A stretch of DNA of 64,000 nucleotides from Paenibacillus sp. BJ-4 (GTDB taxonomy: Bacteria; Bacillota; Bacilli; Paenibacillales; Paenibacillaceae): NCBI RefSeq assembly GCF_020404765.1, contig NZ_JAIVEM010000005.1, forward strand, positions 124,001 to 188,000. The letters are read 5' to 3'. A program made the translations under genes and the position numbers. How positions within the stretch are numbered: position 1 is the stretch's first letter; the number at the start of each line of letters is the position of its first letter. Positions 1 through 8,418 of the stretch are shown piece after piece. The notes under the pieces were generated by a model. That model was not told the DNA's origin, made no database searches, and worked only from the letters and a program-made list of their open reading frames with translations.

Positions 1-167
1 TCACCTGAGGTTTCCATTTCCATTCTGGCCAAAATGGTTCTTGATTGCTCAACTTCGTTTGTCAAATCCTTTGGCTGCTTATTCCAATACTTACGGTTGT
101 TTCTGTTTTGAGTTGGGGAAAGAAGGGCTCTAAACAGGCTGGCTAATACTTTATTTTCTCGGAACAT
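1..167 (-). CDS. Possible partial CDS running off the window start
   Basis: Leftward frame open from an ATG at 167 to the first base of the window, 55 codons with no stop. It begins MFRENKVLASLFRALL and then becomes rich in Asn, Lys and Glu. I do not recognise it. An in-frame stop lies directly upstream of the ATG and I see no convincing ribosome site, so the frame could be chance. It would be divergent from the sugar transporter operon. Confidence 0.3.
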   Translation of the reverse strand, partial: MFRENKVLASLFRALLSPTQNRNNRKYWNKQPKDLTNEVEQSRTILARMEMETSG

Positions 168-242
168 CTACGTTATTTTTTTATAAAATTGTCGTATTTT
201 GTAATATAAACTCAGAAAATATTTTTATCTTCACAAAACCTA

Positions 243-271
243 TTTACATACTTGGTTTAACGCGATATATT
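243..271 (+). promoter_or_regulatory. Probable sigma-A promoter of the sugar ABC operon
   Basis: TTTACA (243-248) and TATATT (266-271) are separated by 17 bp, matching the vegetative sigma-A pattern with two mismatches. The expected transcript start, near 278, lies about 45 bases before the start codon of the binding-protein gene. The bases upstream (168-242) are very AT-rich. Confidence 0.5.
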
Positions 272-322
272 AAGTATCAAATTTGAATCATTTTGTGGAT
301 TGCACGAGGGGGAAATAAAATC

Positions 323-1438
323 ATGAATATCCAAAAAGAGCTCCAAAGAAACAAAAAGCTAGGGCTGGGGGCGATCATGCTGCTGGTGCTGGTTCTGCTG
401 GTCACTGCATGTGGCGCGCCGAAAACAGAGAGCGGCACTCAAGGGACAAGCACTGCGGGATCGAATACAGCAGACGGAAAAACAGATAGTTTAAATCTGA
501 AAGGTAAACGTGTTGCGCTGATCATGGAGTTTAACACGGGCACATTCTCGCAGCAGTATGTTCAAGGTGTGGAAGAGGAAGTTAAGAAATTTGGCGGAAC
601 ACTGACTAAGTTTGTAGCAGATAACGATAAGGCTAAAATGGCTTCCTTGCTTGATAGCGCGATTAACCAGCAGTTTGATGTGATTTTAACCGATCATGGT
701 GATGCGCTGCTGGAGACAGGACTGAAAAAAGCAATCTCTCGCAATATTCCGGTTATCGTGTTCGATGCAGACGTTAACGTTCCGGGTGCGGTAGTGCTCT
801 CACAGGATGATCAAAGCATGGCTGAGCTGACGTTGGAGCAAATGAAAAAGGATATTGATGGTAAAGGCAACATCGTAAAAGTATGGGTTGCCGGATTTGC
901 ACCGATGGAACGTCGTCAGGTTGCTTACGGTGCATTTTTGAAATCTAATCCGGATATAAAAGAAATTGCGACTTTTGGTTCTGCACAGAATCCTGCTTTA
1001 GATACACAAGCGAAGATGGAGGCTGTGTTGAAACAATATCCCAAGGGCGAAATTACAGCTGTCTGGGCCGCCTGGGATGAATTCGCCAAGGGTGCAGCCC
1101 GTGCCATCCAACAAGCGGGACGTACGGAAATTAAAGTCTATGGCATTGATATGAGCGACGAGGACTTGCAAATGATTCAGGACCCGAAAAACCCTTGGGT
1201 GGCTTCGGCAGCCGTAGATCCAACAGATATCGGGCGCGTACAAGTGCGCTATGCATATCAGAAGCTGCATGGAGATAACCCGGAGGAGAAGGTGGTGTTG
1301 AAGGCTGTTTATGTGCAACGCGAAGCGCTGCCAGATAAGCAAATTTCTACATCCGAGCTGTCTCAATATGTGAAGGGATGGGGCCAAAGCGAGCAAGGCT
1401 ATAAGGATTGGATGAAGGAATATGAAACGTCCAAATAA
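323..1438 (+). CDS. Sugar ABC transporter substrate-binding lipoprotein (CUT2 / RbsB type)
   Basis: Extracytoplasmic binding protein of a high-affinity importer, anchored to the outer face of the membrane by a lipid. The 371-aa protein starts at ATG 323, behind GAGGGGGAA. It opens with a charged region and a hydrophobic stretch ending in lipobox VTAC, so Cys30 should be lipidated. A Ser/Thr/Gly-rich linker follows, then a two-lobed periplasmic-binding-protein fold of the ribose/galactose type (from about residue 62, GKRVALIMEF). The ATPase and permease genes follow directly. Family and role are clear. The ligand is not: ribose, another pentose or a different small polyol is possible. Confidence 0.88.
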   Translation: MNIQKELQRNKKLGLGAIMLLVLVLLVTACGAPKTESGTQGTSTAGSNTADGKTDSLNLKGKRVALIMEFNTGTFSQQYVQGVEEEVKKFGGTLTKFVADNDKAKMASLLDSAINQQFDVILTDHGDALLETGLKKAISRNIPVIVFDADVNVPGAVVLSQDDQSMAELTLEQMKKDIDGKGNIVKVWVAGFAPMERRQVAYGAFLKSNPDIKEIATFGSAQNPALDTQAKMEAVLKQYPKGEITAVWAAWDEFAKGAARAIQQAGRTEIKVYGIDMSDEDLQMIQDPKNPWVASAAVDPTDIGRVQVRYAYQKLHGDNPEEKVVLKAVYVQREALPDKQISTSELSQYVKGWGQSEQGYKDWMKEYETSK

Positions 1439-1458
1439 AATGTATGCATCATGCAGAG

Positions 1459-1478
1459 GCGCGCTTCGGCGCGCTTTT
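1459..1478 (+). terminator. TTCG-loop hairpin between binding-protein and ATPase genes
   Basis: Perfect stem GCGCGC (1459-1464) / GCGCGC (1469-1474) around a UUCG tetraloop, followed by TTTTA. The U tract is short, so partial termination or 3'-end protection is likelier than a full stop. Such hairpins often allow more binding protein than ATPase to be made from one operon. Confidence 0.5.
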
Positions 1479-1512
1479 ATCATAAGCAGGCGTGAGGGGG
1501 TTACTATGAGGA

Positions 1513-3030
1513 ATGAGTTCACAAGTATATACACTGGAGATGAAGAAAATCAGCAAGCGCTTTGCTGGTGTGGACGCCCTGCGAGCCGTGGATTTCACAG
1601 TGCATGGCGGCGAAATTCATGCTCTGTTGGGTGCTAACGGGGCAGGCAAAAGCACGTTGACGAAAATTTTGTCCGGCGCATATCGTTCCGATCAGGGAGC
1701 CATCGTAGCCGGTGGCAAGGAACTGAGCATTAGCTCACCGTGGGAGGCCAAAAGAGCCGGGATTCACTGTGTGTATCAGGAGGTCGATTCGGCGCTTGTG
1801 CCTCAGTTAAGCGTCGCTGAGAACATTATTTTAGACGATTTGTCAGCACCTGAAGGACGATGGTGGACCGCGCCGGGTTCTATGCGCAGACGAGCGCGTG
1901 AGGCCTTGGCACGGCTGGAGACTGATATTGATGTAAGGCAATACGTGTCTGAATTAACATTGGCAGAAAAGCAGCTTGTACTTATCGCACGTATTTTGAC
2001 ACAGCAAGCAAAGACGATCATTTTTGATGAGCCTACAGCGCCGCTCAGCGAGGAAGAAACGCGTCGCTTGTTCCGTACGATCCATACCCTCAAGGACGAG
2101 GGGGTTGCATGCATCCTTATCACACATCGGCTGCCGGAGGTCATTGAGCATAGTGACCGTGTTACGGTGATGCGTGACGGTGAGCGTGTGTTCACGGGGT
2201 CTGCCTCTGATTTAAGTGTAGGCGAGATTGTTACGCATATGCTTGGGAAAACATTTGAAGAAGAGTTTCCAAAAACAGAGGTTGCTATTGGGGAAACGAT
2301 CCTGGAAGCGAGAGGGCTTTGCAAGGGTTTACGAGTTCATGGCGTTGATTTGCAGGTCAGACGTGGAGAAATTTTGTCTATTGTGGGATTAGTCGGTGCT
2401 GGCAAGACGGAGCTGTCACGGCTTCTTACAGGGGCAGACAAGCCCGATAAGGGTGAACTGGTCTTTAAAGGCCGCTCCATTCGTTTGAGAGAGCCTGCGG
2501 ATGCGGTAGTGCAAGGGATTGTGTCTATACCCGAGGAACGCCGGAAGCAGGGTGTACTGATAGAGGAGAACGTCGAACGAAACCTTAGTCTCCCGCTCTT
2601 GGGAAAGCTGAGTGTTCTTGGTTTCATCAGTCGCCCCAAAGAACGTGCTAACGGTAATAAGGTCGTCGCATCTCTTGGCATTAAGACACCATCTCTGCGC
2701 CAAAATGTTAAACATTTGAGCGGCGGGAATCAGCAAAAGGTAGCGATTGGAAAATGGCTGTATTCCGGAGCGGATGTGTTTGTTTTTGACGAGCCGACCA
2801 AAGGTGTGGATATCGGGGCAAAAAGTGATATTTTCCGTATCATTGGTGAACTGGCGGCACAAGGAAAAGCGATCATTTATCTCACCTGTGAATTTGCTGA
2901 GGGGATCGGCATTGGTGATCGGATTGCAGTGATGTATGATGGCAAAATAATTAAGGAATTTGCGCGGGGCGAAGTGGAACAGGAACAACTTCTGTTATAT
3001 GCTAGCGGCGGTGAAGAGGTGCATTCATGA
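1513..3030 (+). CDS. Sugar ABC transporter ATP-binding protein, two ABC domains (RbsA/MglA type)
   Basis: Cytoplasmic ATPase that powers the CUT2 importer. The 505-aa protein is a tandem of two nucleotide-binding domains. The first has Walker A GANGAGKS (residues 40-47), a degenerate signature (LTLAEKQLV) and Walker B IIFDEPTAPL. The second has a variant Walker A (GLVGAGKTE), a proper LSGGNQQKV signature and VFDEPTKGVD. One site complete in each feature and one degenerate is typical of RbsA/MglA. The start at ATG 1513 follows GTGAGGGGG. The last bases overlap the permease start (ATGA), so translation is probably coupled. Confidence 0.9.
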   Translation: MSSQVYTLEMKKISKRFAGVDALRAVDFTVHGGEIHALLGANGAGKSTLTKILSGAYRSDQGAIVAGGKELSISSPWEAKRAGIHCVYQEVDSALVPQLSVAENIILDDLSAPEGRWWTAPGSMRRRAREALARLETDIDVRQYVSELTLAEKQLVLIARILTQQAKTIIFDEPTAPLSEEETRRLFRTIHTLKDEGVACILITHRLPEVIEHSDRVTVMRDGERVFTGSASDLSVGEIVTHMLGKTFEEEFPKTEVAIGETILEARGLCKGLRVHGVDLQVRRGEILSIVGLVGAGKTELSRLLTGADKPDKGELVFKGRSIRLREPADAVVQGIVSIPEERRKQGVLIEENVERNLSLPLLGKLSVLGFISRPKERANGNKVVASLGIKTPSLRQNVKHLSGGNQQKVAIGKWLYSGADVFVFDEPTKGVDIGAKSDIFRIIGELAAQGKAIIYLTCEFAEGIGIGDRIAVMYDGKIIKEFARGEVEQEQLLLYASGGEEVHS

Positions 3031-4013
3031 AGGAAAAATGGTTAAACGTCTCATTTCGTTACGGGGCTATCGTTGTGATTATTGGTGTGCTGGCTTTTTT
3101 TTCAGCTACATTACCTTATTTCTGGACGTACGATAACTTAATGGACATTCTTGGTTCGATTGCTATCGTAACTTTCGTCGCTATTGGTGTGACGTTGTCA
3201 CTGATCGTGGACGGTTTTGACCTGTCGGTTGGAGCTACGGTATCTTTGACGACAGTAGTTTCAGCTTCGTTGATGGTCTGGTATGAGCAGCCTGTTGCGG
3301 TGGTCATTATCGTATCTTTGGCTGTCGGAGCTTTGGTTGGACTATTAAATTCATTGCTGATCATTAAACTACGTATTCCCGATTTGCTGGCAACCCTCGC
3401 AATCATGTATATTGTAAGTGGGATTCATAAAACGTACGCACAAGGCTACACCATTTATAATCATATGCAGTTTCCTGATGGCAGCAAGGCTCCAGGAGAG
3501 ATATCTTCTGCATTTCTTCTGTTGGGGCAAGGTAAATGGCTGGGTATCCCAATTTCAGTTATTTTGCTGCTGTTGGCCGTAGCGGCGGTGCATACTTTCC
3601 TGACTTACACAAAGCATGGGCGTCAAATGTATGTTACTGGAGGCAATAAGGAAGCCGCTCGTTTGTCGGGCATACGGGTAAAAAAAGTCCGCACACTAGC
3701 CTATGTGGCTTCGGGCGTATTTGCGGCGATAGGCGGTATATTGTATGCTTCCCGTGTAGGATCGGGACAAATTGACGCAGGCTCTCCATTACTTATGGAG
3801 GCAGTTGCTGCAGTTTTCGTTGGTTTTTCGGTCTTTGGAGCGGGTAAACCCAATGTCATCGGTACTTTTATTGGCGCGGTGCTGATCGGGGTGCTGGTTA
3901 ATGGACTGACGATGATGAATGTACAATATTTCGCTCATGATATCGTCAAGGGCGTAGTGCTGGTGCTTGCGCTGGCTGTTACTTTTTACGTGTTAAACCG
4001 TCGCCGTACTTGA
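3027..4013 (+). CDS. Sugar ABC transporter permease (RbsC type)
   Basis: Integral membrane channel subunit of the CUT2 importer. The 328-aa protein is hydrophobic almost throughout, with roughly eight to ten membrane segments. It carries the family region DGFDLSVGATVSL (about residues 62-74) and the cytoplasmic loop GGNKEAARLSGIRV, which contacts the ATPase in this family. It overlaps the ATPase gene by four bases. No strong terminator follows; the next 250 bp lead to the HU gene, and I see no further gene or clear structure there. Confidence 0.88.
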   Translation: MKEKWLNVSFRYGAIVVIIGVLAFFSATLPYFWTYDNLMDILGSIAIVTFVAIGVTLSLIVDGFDLSVGATVSLTTVVSASLMVWYEQPVAVVIIVSLAVGALVGLLNSLLIIKLRIPDLLATLAIMYIVSGIHKTYAQGYTIYNHMQFPDGSKAPGEISSAFLLLGQGKWLGIPISVILLLLAVAAVHTFLTYTKHGRQMYVTGGNKEAARLSGIRVKKVRTLAYVASGVFAAIGGILYASRVGSGQIDAGSPLLMEAVAAVFVGFSVFGAGKPNVIGTFIGAVLIGVLVNGLTMMNVQYFAHDIVKGVVLVLALAVTFYVLNRRRT

Positions 4014-4260
4014 AATTGTCTGTGGACTGTATTACTATAAACCTTGTTCCACGCAAGAAGGGTGCCATATAACGCCAGTTTCGGCCTATATTGCGGAGGT
4101 TAGGTATATTCTATGTATATTTAACGACGAAACGGAAACAGATGATAACATTATGGAAGGCAGCATGCCGCCCGGGTTATTTTATACAGGCGACTTCGTA
4201 TCGGTCTACAGCACCGATAACCTTAATGCTGGACTACACTTGAATTAGGAGGTGAATATT

Positions 4261-4533
4261 ATGAATAAAACGGATTTGATCAATCAGGTTTCTGAAAGCA
4301 CTGAATTGTCCAAAAAGGACGTAACCAAAGCCATTGACGCTGTTTTTGAGGCGATCTCCGGAGCGCTGCAAAGCGGAGATAAGGTACAACTGGTAGGTTT
4401 CGGAAACTTTGAGGTTCGTGAACGTTCCGCACGCAAAGGACGTAACCCGCAAACAGGAGAAGAAATCGAAATCCCTGCGAGCAAAATTCCGGCATTTAAA
4501 CCGGGTAAAGCGCTCAAGGACGGAATTAAATAA
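4261..4533 (+). CDS. hup: DNA-binding protein HU
   Basis: Small basic nucleoid protein that bends and compacts DNA. The 90-aa product is full length for HU and starts [12 protein letters not shown]. It has the dimerisation helices, the conserved [20 protein letters not shown] beta-arm region and the C-terminal [17 protein letters not shown] 4261 lies behind an ideal AGGAGGTG; an upstream in-frame GTG at 4252 falls inside that ribosome site and is not used. In Bacillus, hup (hbs) also stands just before the mtr genes, as here. Confidence 0.95.
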   Translation: MNKTDLINQVSESTELSKKDVTKAIDAVFEAISGALQSGDKVQLVGFGNFEVRERSARKGRNPQTGEEIEIPASKIPAFKPGKALKDGIK

Positions 4534-4566
4534 GATTTCTTACATATTCCCATTGCGCTGGAAAGA

Positions 4567-4593
4567 CCGTGAATTTGATTCACGGCCTTTTCT
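4567..4593 (+). terminator. Intrinsic terminator after hup
   Basis: Stem CCGTGAAT (4567-4574) / ATTCACGG (4578-4585) with a three-base loop, followed by CCTTTTCTTTTT. It separates hup from the convergent small gene and from mtrB. Confidence 0.75.
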
Positions 4594-4620
4594 TTTTGTC
4601 CTGTTTACTACGGGATAGAT

Positions 4621-4794
4621 TTACTCTAGAGTAGAGGTACTTTGGACAGAAGAAGAGGAAGCTGTCTTGCCGTTCCGCGAGGCATAAGCGATCAGGATCA
4701 GTGGTTCACCTGTCAGCTCGGCGAATTCATGCTCCAGCTGTTGGAGTCGCTCGATTTGGGCAGGACTGAGATTGGCGGGATGATAGTTTTTCAT
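4621..4794 (-). CDS. Small hypothetical protein, 57 aa, opposite strand between hup and mtrB
   Basis: Leftward gene starting MKNYHPANLSPAQIERLQ, with AAAGGAGCC seven bases before its ATG (4794). The protein is mostly helical and amphipathic (IERLQQLEHEFAEL), followed by a hydrophobic turn (PLILIAYAS) and a Ser/Thr-rich tail. No signal peptide or known domain is visible. An upstream in-frame ATG (4881) gives a longer frame but lacks a ribosome site. The gene occupies the slot that holds folE (mtrA) in B. subtilis. It is probably real because of the start context; its function is unknown. Confidence 0.6.
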   Translation of the reverse strand: MKNYHPANLSPAQIERLQQLEHEFAELTGEPLILIAYASRNGKTASSSSVQSTSTLE

Positions 4795-4885
4795 CAGATT
4801 GGCTCCTTTCGTAAACATATGAGGCTGCACGGATAGTATGGCTCGCGAAACGCTAATTGTTGCAGGTAACGTCGGAAGCATGTGG

Positions 4886-4914
4886 TTGACAAAACAAGCT
4901 CAAATCTCCATCAT
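4886..4914 (+). promoter_or_regulatory. Possible promoter of mtrB
   Basis: A perfect -35 TTGACA (4886-4891) is followed 17 bp later by CATCAT (4909-4914), a poor -10. It sits about 35 bases before the mtrB ATG. The upstream gene is on the other strand, so some promoter is required in this stretch. Confidence 0.35.
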
Positions 4915-4950
4915 AAAAAGTATAGCTTCGGCTCTCAGGGGGGAAAAGAA

Positions 4951-5181
4951 ATGGAAGATAACGTGACGGGTAGCAGTGAGTACGTCGTAATTAAAGCAAA
5001 AAGCAACGGGTGTCAGGTTTTTGGTCTGACCAGAGGTCAAGATACACGCTTGCATCATTCAGAAAAACTGGACAAGGGCGAGGTGCTAATCGTCCAGTTT
5101 ACGGATCATACCTCTGCTATTAAAATTCGCGGTAAAGCCGTAGTTATGACCAAACACGGAGTTGTGGATACAGAGGATTAA
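4951..5181 (+). CDS. mtrB: Tryptophan RNA-binding attenuation protein TRAP
   Basis: TRAP forms an 11-subunit ring that, when loaded with tryptophan, wraps an RNA bearing repeated (G/U)AG triplets and so terminates or blocks trp expression. The 76-aa product matches the usual length. It keeps the RNA-binding segments [10 protein letters not shown] and HTSAIKIRG (the Lys and Lys/Arg known to contact GAG in Bacillus TRAP) and the GLTRG turn near the Trp pocket. ATG 4951 lies behind AGGGGGGAAAAGAA. Unlike B. subtilis there is no folE in front. Its expected target, a repeated-triplet leader, is found at 15191-15250. Confidence 0.95.
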   Translation: MEDNVTGSSEYVVIKAKSNGCQVFGLTRGQDTRLHHSEKLDKGEVLIVQFTDHTSAIKIRGKAVVMTKHGVVDTED

Positions 5182-5184
5182 AAT

Positions 5185-5207
5185 GCAGGCATAGCCTGCT
5201 TTTTTTT
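5185..5207 (+). terminator. Intrinsic terminator after mtrB
   Basis: GCAGGC (5185-5190), three-base loop, GCCTGC (5194-5199), then eight T. It ends the short mtrB transcript. Confidence 0.85.
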
Positions 5208-5279
5208 GTTGTACAATGAGAGTGAGGACCTTTACCATAGCAAGCCCACATTATGGGGTAGGGGTCAGGGGAGGCTCGG

Positions 5280-5831
5280 ATGAAACCTTGGATTGTACTC
5301 GGCAGCTCGATTCTCATAACCGCTGCGGCAGCTGTATTGCTGCCGTCCTTACAGGCGCTCGATTCGGGAACCGCAGCTGTCCGTGAGACCCAGGCGGCGA
5401 TATCGCCTCAGCAGCGAGTGCTGCTGACCGATGACAATCTGGTGGATACGCTCAAGGAGCTTCCCTTGACAACACCGATTGCCAGCGTAAGCTGGGAACA
5501 TTCAGTCCTGACCCTGGATGTAAAGCTGTCAAAGGAAGAAACTGCGCCGCTGGAGATTTATCAAAATATGGCGGAGCTTGTTGCCTTTAGCTTTTACGGA
5601 ACGACGAATGTACGGCAATTGCTGTTCCGTGTGGTCACGCAGGACGAGTGGTCGGGTGAACGCCATTTGCTGCTGGCATCCGATATACGCCGGAATGAGT
5701 GGACGAACGAAGCCCTGGAACAGCTGAGAAGCCGGGAAGGCGCAGAATTACCTGAGCAATTGAAATCCCGTTTCCGCATCACAGTTACACCCATGTGGCA
5801 AAAGAGGTTTGACGGTGTATATACAGATTAG
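5280..5831 (+). CDS. Hypothetical exported or membrane-anchored protein
   Basis: I do not recognise the family. The 183-aa protein has an N-terminal hydrophobic stretch (residues 3-22, WIVLGSSILITAAAAVLL) serving as a signal peptide or anchor without a lipobox. A soluble domain of mixed alpha/beta character follows (SVSWEHSVLTLDVKL, then a helix and FSFYGTTNVRQLLFRVV), so most of it should lie outside the cytoplasm. ATG 5280 follows AGGGGAGGCTCG. It stands between the mtrB terminator and hepS, a slot with no B. subtilis counterpart. Confidence 0.7.
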   Translation: MKPWIVLGSSILITAAAAVLLPSLQALDSGTAAVRETQAAISPQQRVLLTDDNLVDTLKELPLTTPIASVSWEHSVLTLDVKLSKEETAPLEIYQNMAELVAFSFYGTTNVRQLLFRVVTQDEWSGERHLLLASDIRRNEWTNEALEQLRSREGAELPEQLKSRFRITVTPMWQKRFDGVYTD

Positions 5832-5882
5832 ATGTTTCGCCGTTGGACCTACGGTACTTTAGTCGCGAATCATTTTAAATTG

Positions 5883-5891
5883 TGATATAAT
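5883..5891 (+). promoter_or_regulatory. Extended -10 promoter of the hepS operon
   Basis: TGATATAAT (5883-5891) is an extended -10 with a perfect TATAAT hexamer. No good -35 stands 17 bp upstream, as is usual for extended -10 promoters. It lies about 50 bases before the hepS start, in the gap after the 183-aa gene. Confidence 0.5.
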
Positions 5892-5945
5892 ATAAGGCAT
5901 TGCAATTATTTGATACACCAGAAAGTCATGGCTCGGAGGCTTAGG

Positions 5946-6815
5946 ATGAAAGCGTATCGCGTACCCCAATTAGCAAGGAAATATGTGGAATACGACATGA
6001 TTCAACAACATACGGAAATGCCGGCTTTTCCTGACAGCCGTACCCGTTTGCTATTTGTTTTTTTGAACCGTAATATGCAGGAGCTGCATGCCAGCGAGGA
6101 TGAGCTGTACGCTTTGGTCACCTCGCTTTTGCAGATGGGACTGGATACGCATGACATGATCGACACTTTATCCGGAATTCGGAGTCCGGAAGAGATGCGT
6201 TCCAGACAGCTGAAAGTGTTGGCTGGGGATTATTTTAGCAGCCGCTTTTATCAACTGCTTGCACTGGCAGGCCGCATCACGACCATTTCAAAGCTGAGTG
6301 ATGCCGTATGTGAGGTCAATGCCGGTAAGATGAGCCTGTATTGGGAGATGAAGCACCTCCGCCTGGATGCGGCTCAGTATCTATCCCAGATGGTTCGTTT
6401 TAAAAAGGAGCTTTTTTTATCGTTGACTTCACTTGTGGCAGAACAGGATCGGGATGTTTGGGAGCAGCTTCTCCACGAATTTGCCCTCTGTGATACGCTG
6501 GTAGAGGAATGGGACAAGCGAGCAGAACCGGACAAGTCCCGTTTCGGATATATGTTCTGGCATGTTTACAATAACGGGGACCAGAGCGAGCAGGCGCTGC
6601 TTTCAGAGAGTGATATTGATACGGAAGCATGGCGTAGTCTTGTTCAGAGATACAAAGCCGAGGATGCGATACTGGACAAGCTTCGTACGGCTGTTATGCA
6701 CATCCGGCAAATCCTGTCTGATGATCAAAATACGGGGATCGAGGAATTTGAACGCATGCTGGAACCTTTCCTGAAGCTGCTGAATAGTCCGCACCCGGTT
6801 GTGAGGGAAGGTTAG
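5946..6815 (+). CDS. hepS: Heptaprenyl diphosphate synthase component 1
   Basis: Small subunit of the two-component heptaprenyl diphosphate synthase that makes the C35 side chain of menaquinone-7. The 289-aa protein is helical, lacks aspartate-rich motifs, and needs the HepT subunit encoded at 9900-10874. ATG 5946 follows CGGAGGC; an upstream in-frame ATG at 5928 overlaps that site. The assignment rests on helical character, size and position (mtrB-hepS-menG as in Bacillus) more than on a diagnostic motif. It ends directly before menG. Confidence 0.8.
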   Translation: MKAYRVPQLARKYVEYDMIQQHTEMPAFPDSRTRLLFVFLNRNMQELHASEDELYALVTSLLQMGLDTHDMIDTLSGIRSPEEMRSRQLKVLAGDYFSSRFYQLLALAGRITTISKLSDAVCEVNAGKMSLYWEMKHLRLDAAQYLSQMVRFKKELFLSLTSLVAEQDRDVWEQLLHEFALCDTLVEEWDKRAEPDKSRFGYMFWHVYNNGDQSEQALLSESDIDTEAWRSLVQRYKAEDAILDKLRTAVMHIRQILSDDQNTGIEEFERMLEPFLKLLNSPHPVVREG

Positions 6816-6824
6816 GTGAACGTC

Positions 6825-7553
6825 ATGGGAACAAGCGACACCAAGCCGAAAGAGCAATTCGTTCATGGCGTGTTTGAAAGTATAGCAGGTAAATACGACT
6901 TGATGAACGATATACTGAGCTTTCGCAGACACAAGGCTTGGCGGAAATTTACGATGAAAAAAATGAACATGCATCACGGGGATACGGCAATTGATCTTTG
7001 CTGTGGGACATGTGACTGGACGCTTGCGATGGCGCGTGCAAGTGAAAGTGGTCACATCGTGGGACTGGATTTTAGTCAGAACATGCTTAATGTAGGTGAG
7101 CACAAGATTCAATCACAATCCCGTGAAAAGCAAATCAAGCTTGTTCGGGGCAACGCGATGGAGCTGCCCTTTGAAGACAATTCATTCGATTATGCGACGA
7201 TTGGTTTCGGTCTGCGCAACGTGCCTGATCTGCGCCGTGTGCTACAGGAAATGCAACGAGTCGTCAAACCTGGTGGGCAGGTCGTATGTCTGGAACTGTC
7301 CAAGCCTACTTGGCAGCCGTTCAAGGGGATTTATTACGCATATTTTCAACACATCTTGCCCATGCTCGGCAAATTGTTCGCCAAACGTTATGAGCAATAC
7401 AAATGGCTCCCTGATTCGTTGGCGCTTTTTCCAGGAAGGGATGAGCTGGCCGACATCTTCCGTGAAATCGGATTAAAGGATGTACAGGCTCATTCTCTTA
7501 CCGGAGGCATCGCAGCATTGCATATTGGAATCAAGGAGAGTCAGCATGTTTAA
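6825..7553 (+). CDS. menG: Demethylmenaquinone methyltransferase
   Basis: Last step of menaquinone synthesis: SAM-dependent C-methylation of the naphthoquinone ring, shared by the classical and futalosine routes. It is a class I methyltransferase of the UbiE/MenG family with FESIAGKYDLMNDILSF, the SAM motif AIDLCCGTCDWTL, and the UbiE signature region YATIGFGLRNVPD. ATG 6825 is preceded by AGGTGA; GTG 6816, directly after the hepS stop, is a possible alternative adding three residues. Its end overlaps the next gene. Confidence 0.93.
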   Translation: MGTSDTKPKEQFVHGVFESIAGKYDLMNDILSFRRHKAWRKFTMKKMNMHHGDTAIDLCCGTCDWTLAMARASESGHIVGLDFSQNMLNVGEHKIQSQSREKQIKLVRGNAMELPFEDNSFDYATIGFGLRNVPDLRRVLQEMQRVVKPGGQVVCLELSKPTWQPFKGIYYAYFQHILPMLGKLFAKRYEQYKWLPDSLALFPGRDELADIFREIGLKDVQAHSLTGGIAALHIGIKESQHV

Positions 7554-8418
7554 GAAAATTGCTATTTTTTTGGAAATGATTAAAATTGAACATACGTTAT
7601 TTGCGCTCCCATTTGCATTTATGGGGGCTGTATTGGGGTCGGTTGTCGTGACAGGCGACCTCCCGTCATGGCCGCAAATCGGTTGGATTTTACTGGCTAT
7701 GGTTGGCGCACGTAGTGCGGCCTTTGGCTTCAATCGCATGATTGACCGTGTCATTGATGGGAAAAATCCACGTACAGCAGGACGAGCGATCCCGGCAGGG
7801 CTGCTCAAATCGAGCGAAGTGGTTATTTTCATTATCGTTAGTTTGTTGTTGTTATTCTGGGCATCATTCAAGCTAAGTCCGCTGGCGTTCAAGCTGTTCC
7901 CGCTGGCCTTTTTTATGCTTGTTTTTTACTCTTATACCAAGCGTTTCACTTGGCTTTGTCATGTTGTTCTGGGTCTAACGATTGGTTTGGCACCGCTGGG
8001 TGCGTGGGTTGCGGTAACGGGACAAATGGATTTGACTGCTCTTGTATTGTATCTCACAATTGCATTTTGGACGGCTGGCTTTGATATTATTTATGCTTGT
8101 CAGGACATTGATTTTGACCAGAACGAGGGTGTTTATTCCATTCCTGCCCGCTTTGGTATAGCAGGTGCACTCAACATCGCCCGGGCATTCCATGTCATTA
8201 CGGCAATCGGATTTATTGTGCTTTTCTTTATTGCAGATTTAAGCTGGTGGTATCTGGCAGGTATGATTATTTCGTACATTATTTTATTTTATGAGCATTA
8301 TATCCTTTCTCCAAAAGATATGAGCCGCTTGCAGACGGCGTTCTTTACAATGAACGGTGTGCTTAGCATGGTCGTATTTGCATTTACACTGATTGATTTG
8401 GTGGTGCGTCAATACTAA
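7546..8418 (+). CDS. mqnP: UbiA-family polyprenyltransferase (menaquinone, MqnP type)
   Basis: Membrane prenyltransferase that attaches the polyprenyl chain to an aromatic ring. The 290-aa protein has about eight membrane helices and both UbiA aspartate motifs: NRMIDRVIDGKNPRTAGR (about residues 64-81) and ACQDIDFDQNEG. ATG 7546 overlaps the menG stop. Context decides the role: next to UbiX-like and mqnA genes it is probably the prenyltransferase of the futalosine (Mqn) pathway, not MenA or UbiA proper. This placement is inference from neighbourhood. Confidence 0.85.
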   Translation: MFKKIAIFLEMIKIEHTLFALPFAFMGAVLGSVVVTGDLPSWPQIGWILLAMVGARSAAFGFNRMIDRVIDGKNPRTAGRAIPAGLLKSSEVVIFIIVSLLLLFWASFKLSPLAFKLFPLAFFMLVFYSYTKRFTWLCHVVLGLTIGLAPLGAWVAVTGQMDLTALVLYLTIAFWTAGFDIIYACQDIDFDQNEGVYSIPARFGIAGALNIARAFHVITAIGFIVLFFIADLSWWYLAGMIISYIILFYEHYILSPKDMSRLQTAFFTMNGVLSMVVFAFTLIDLVVRQY

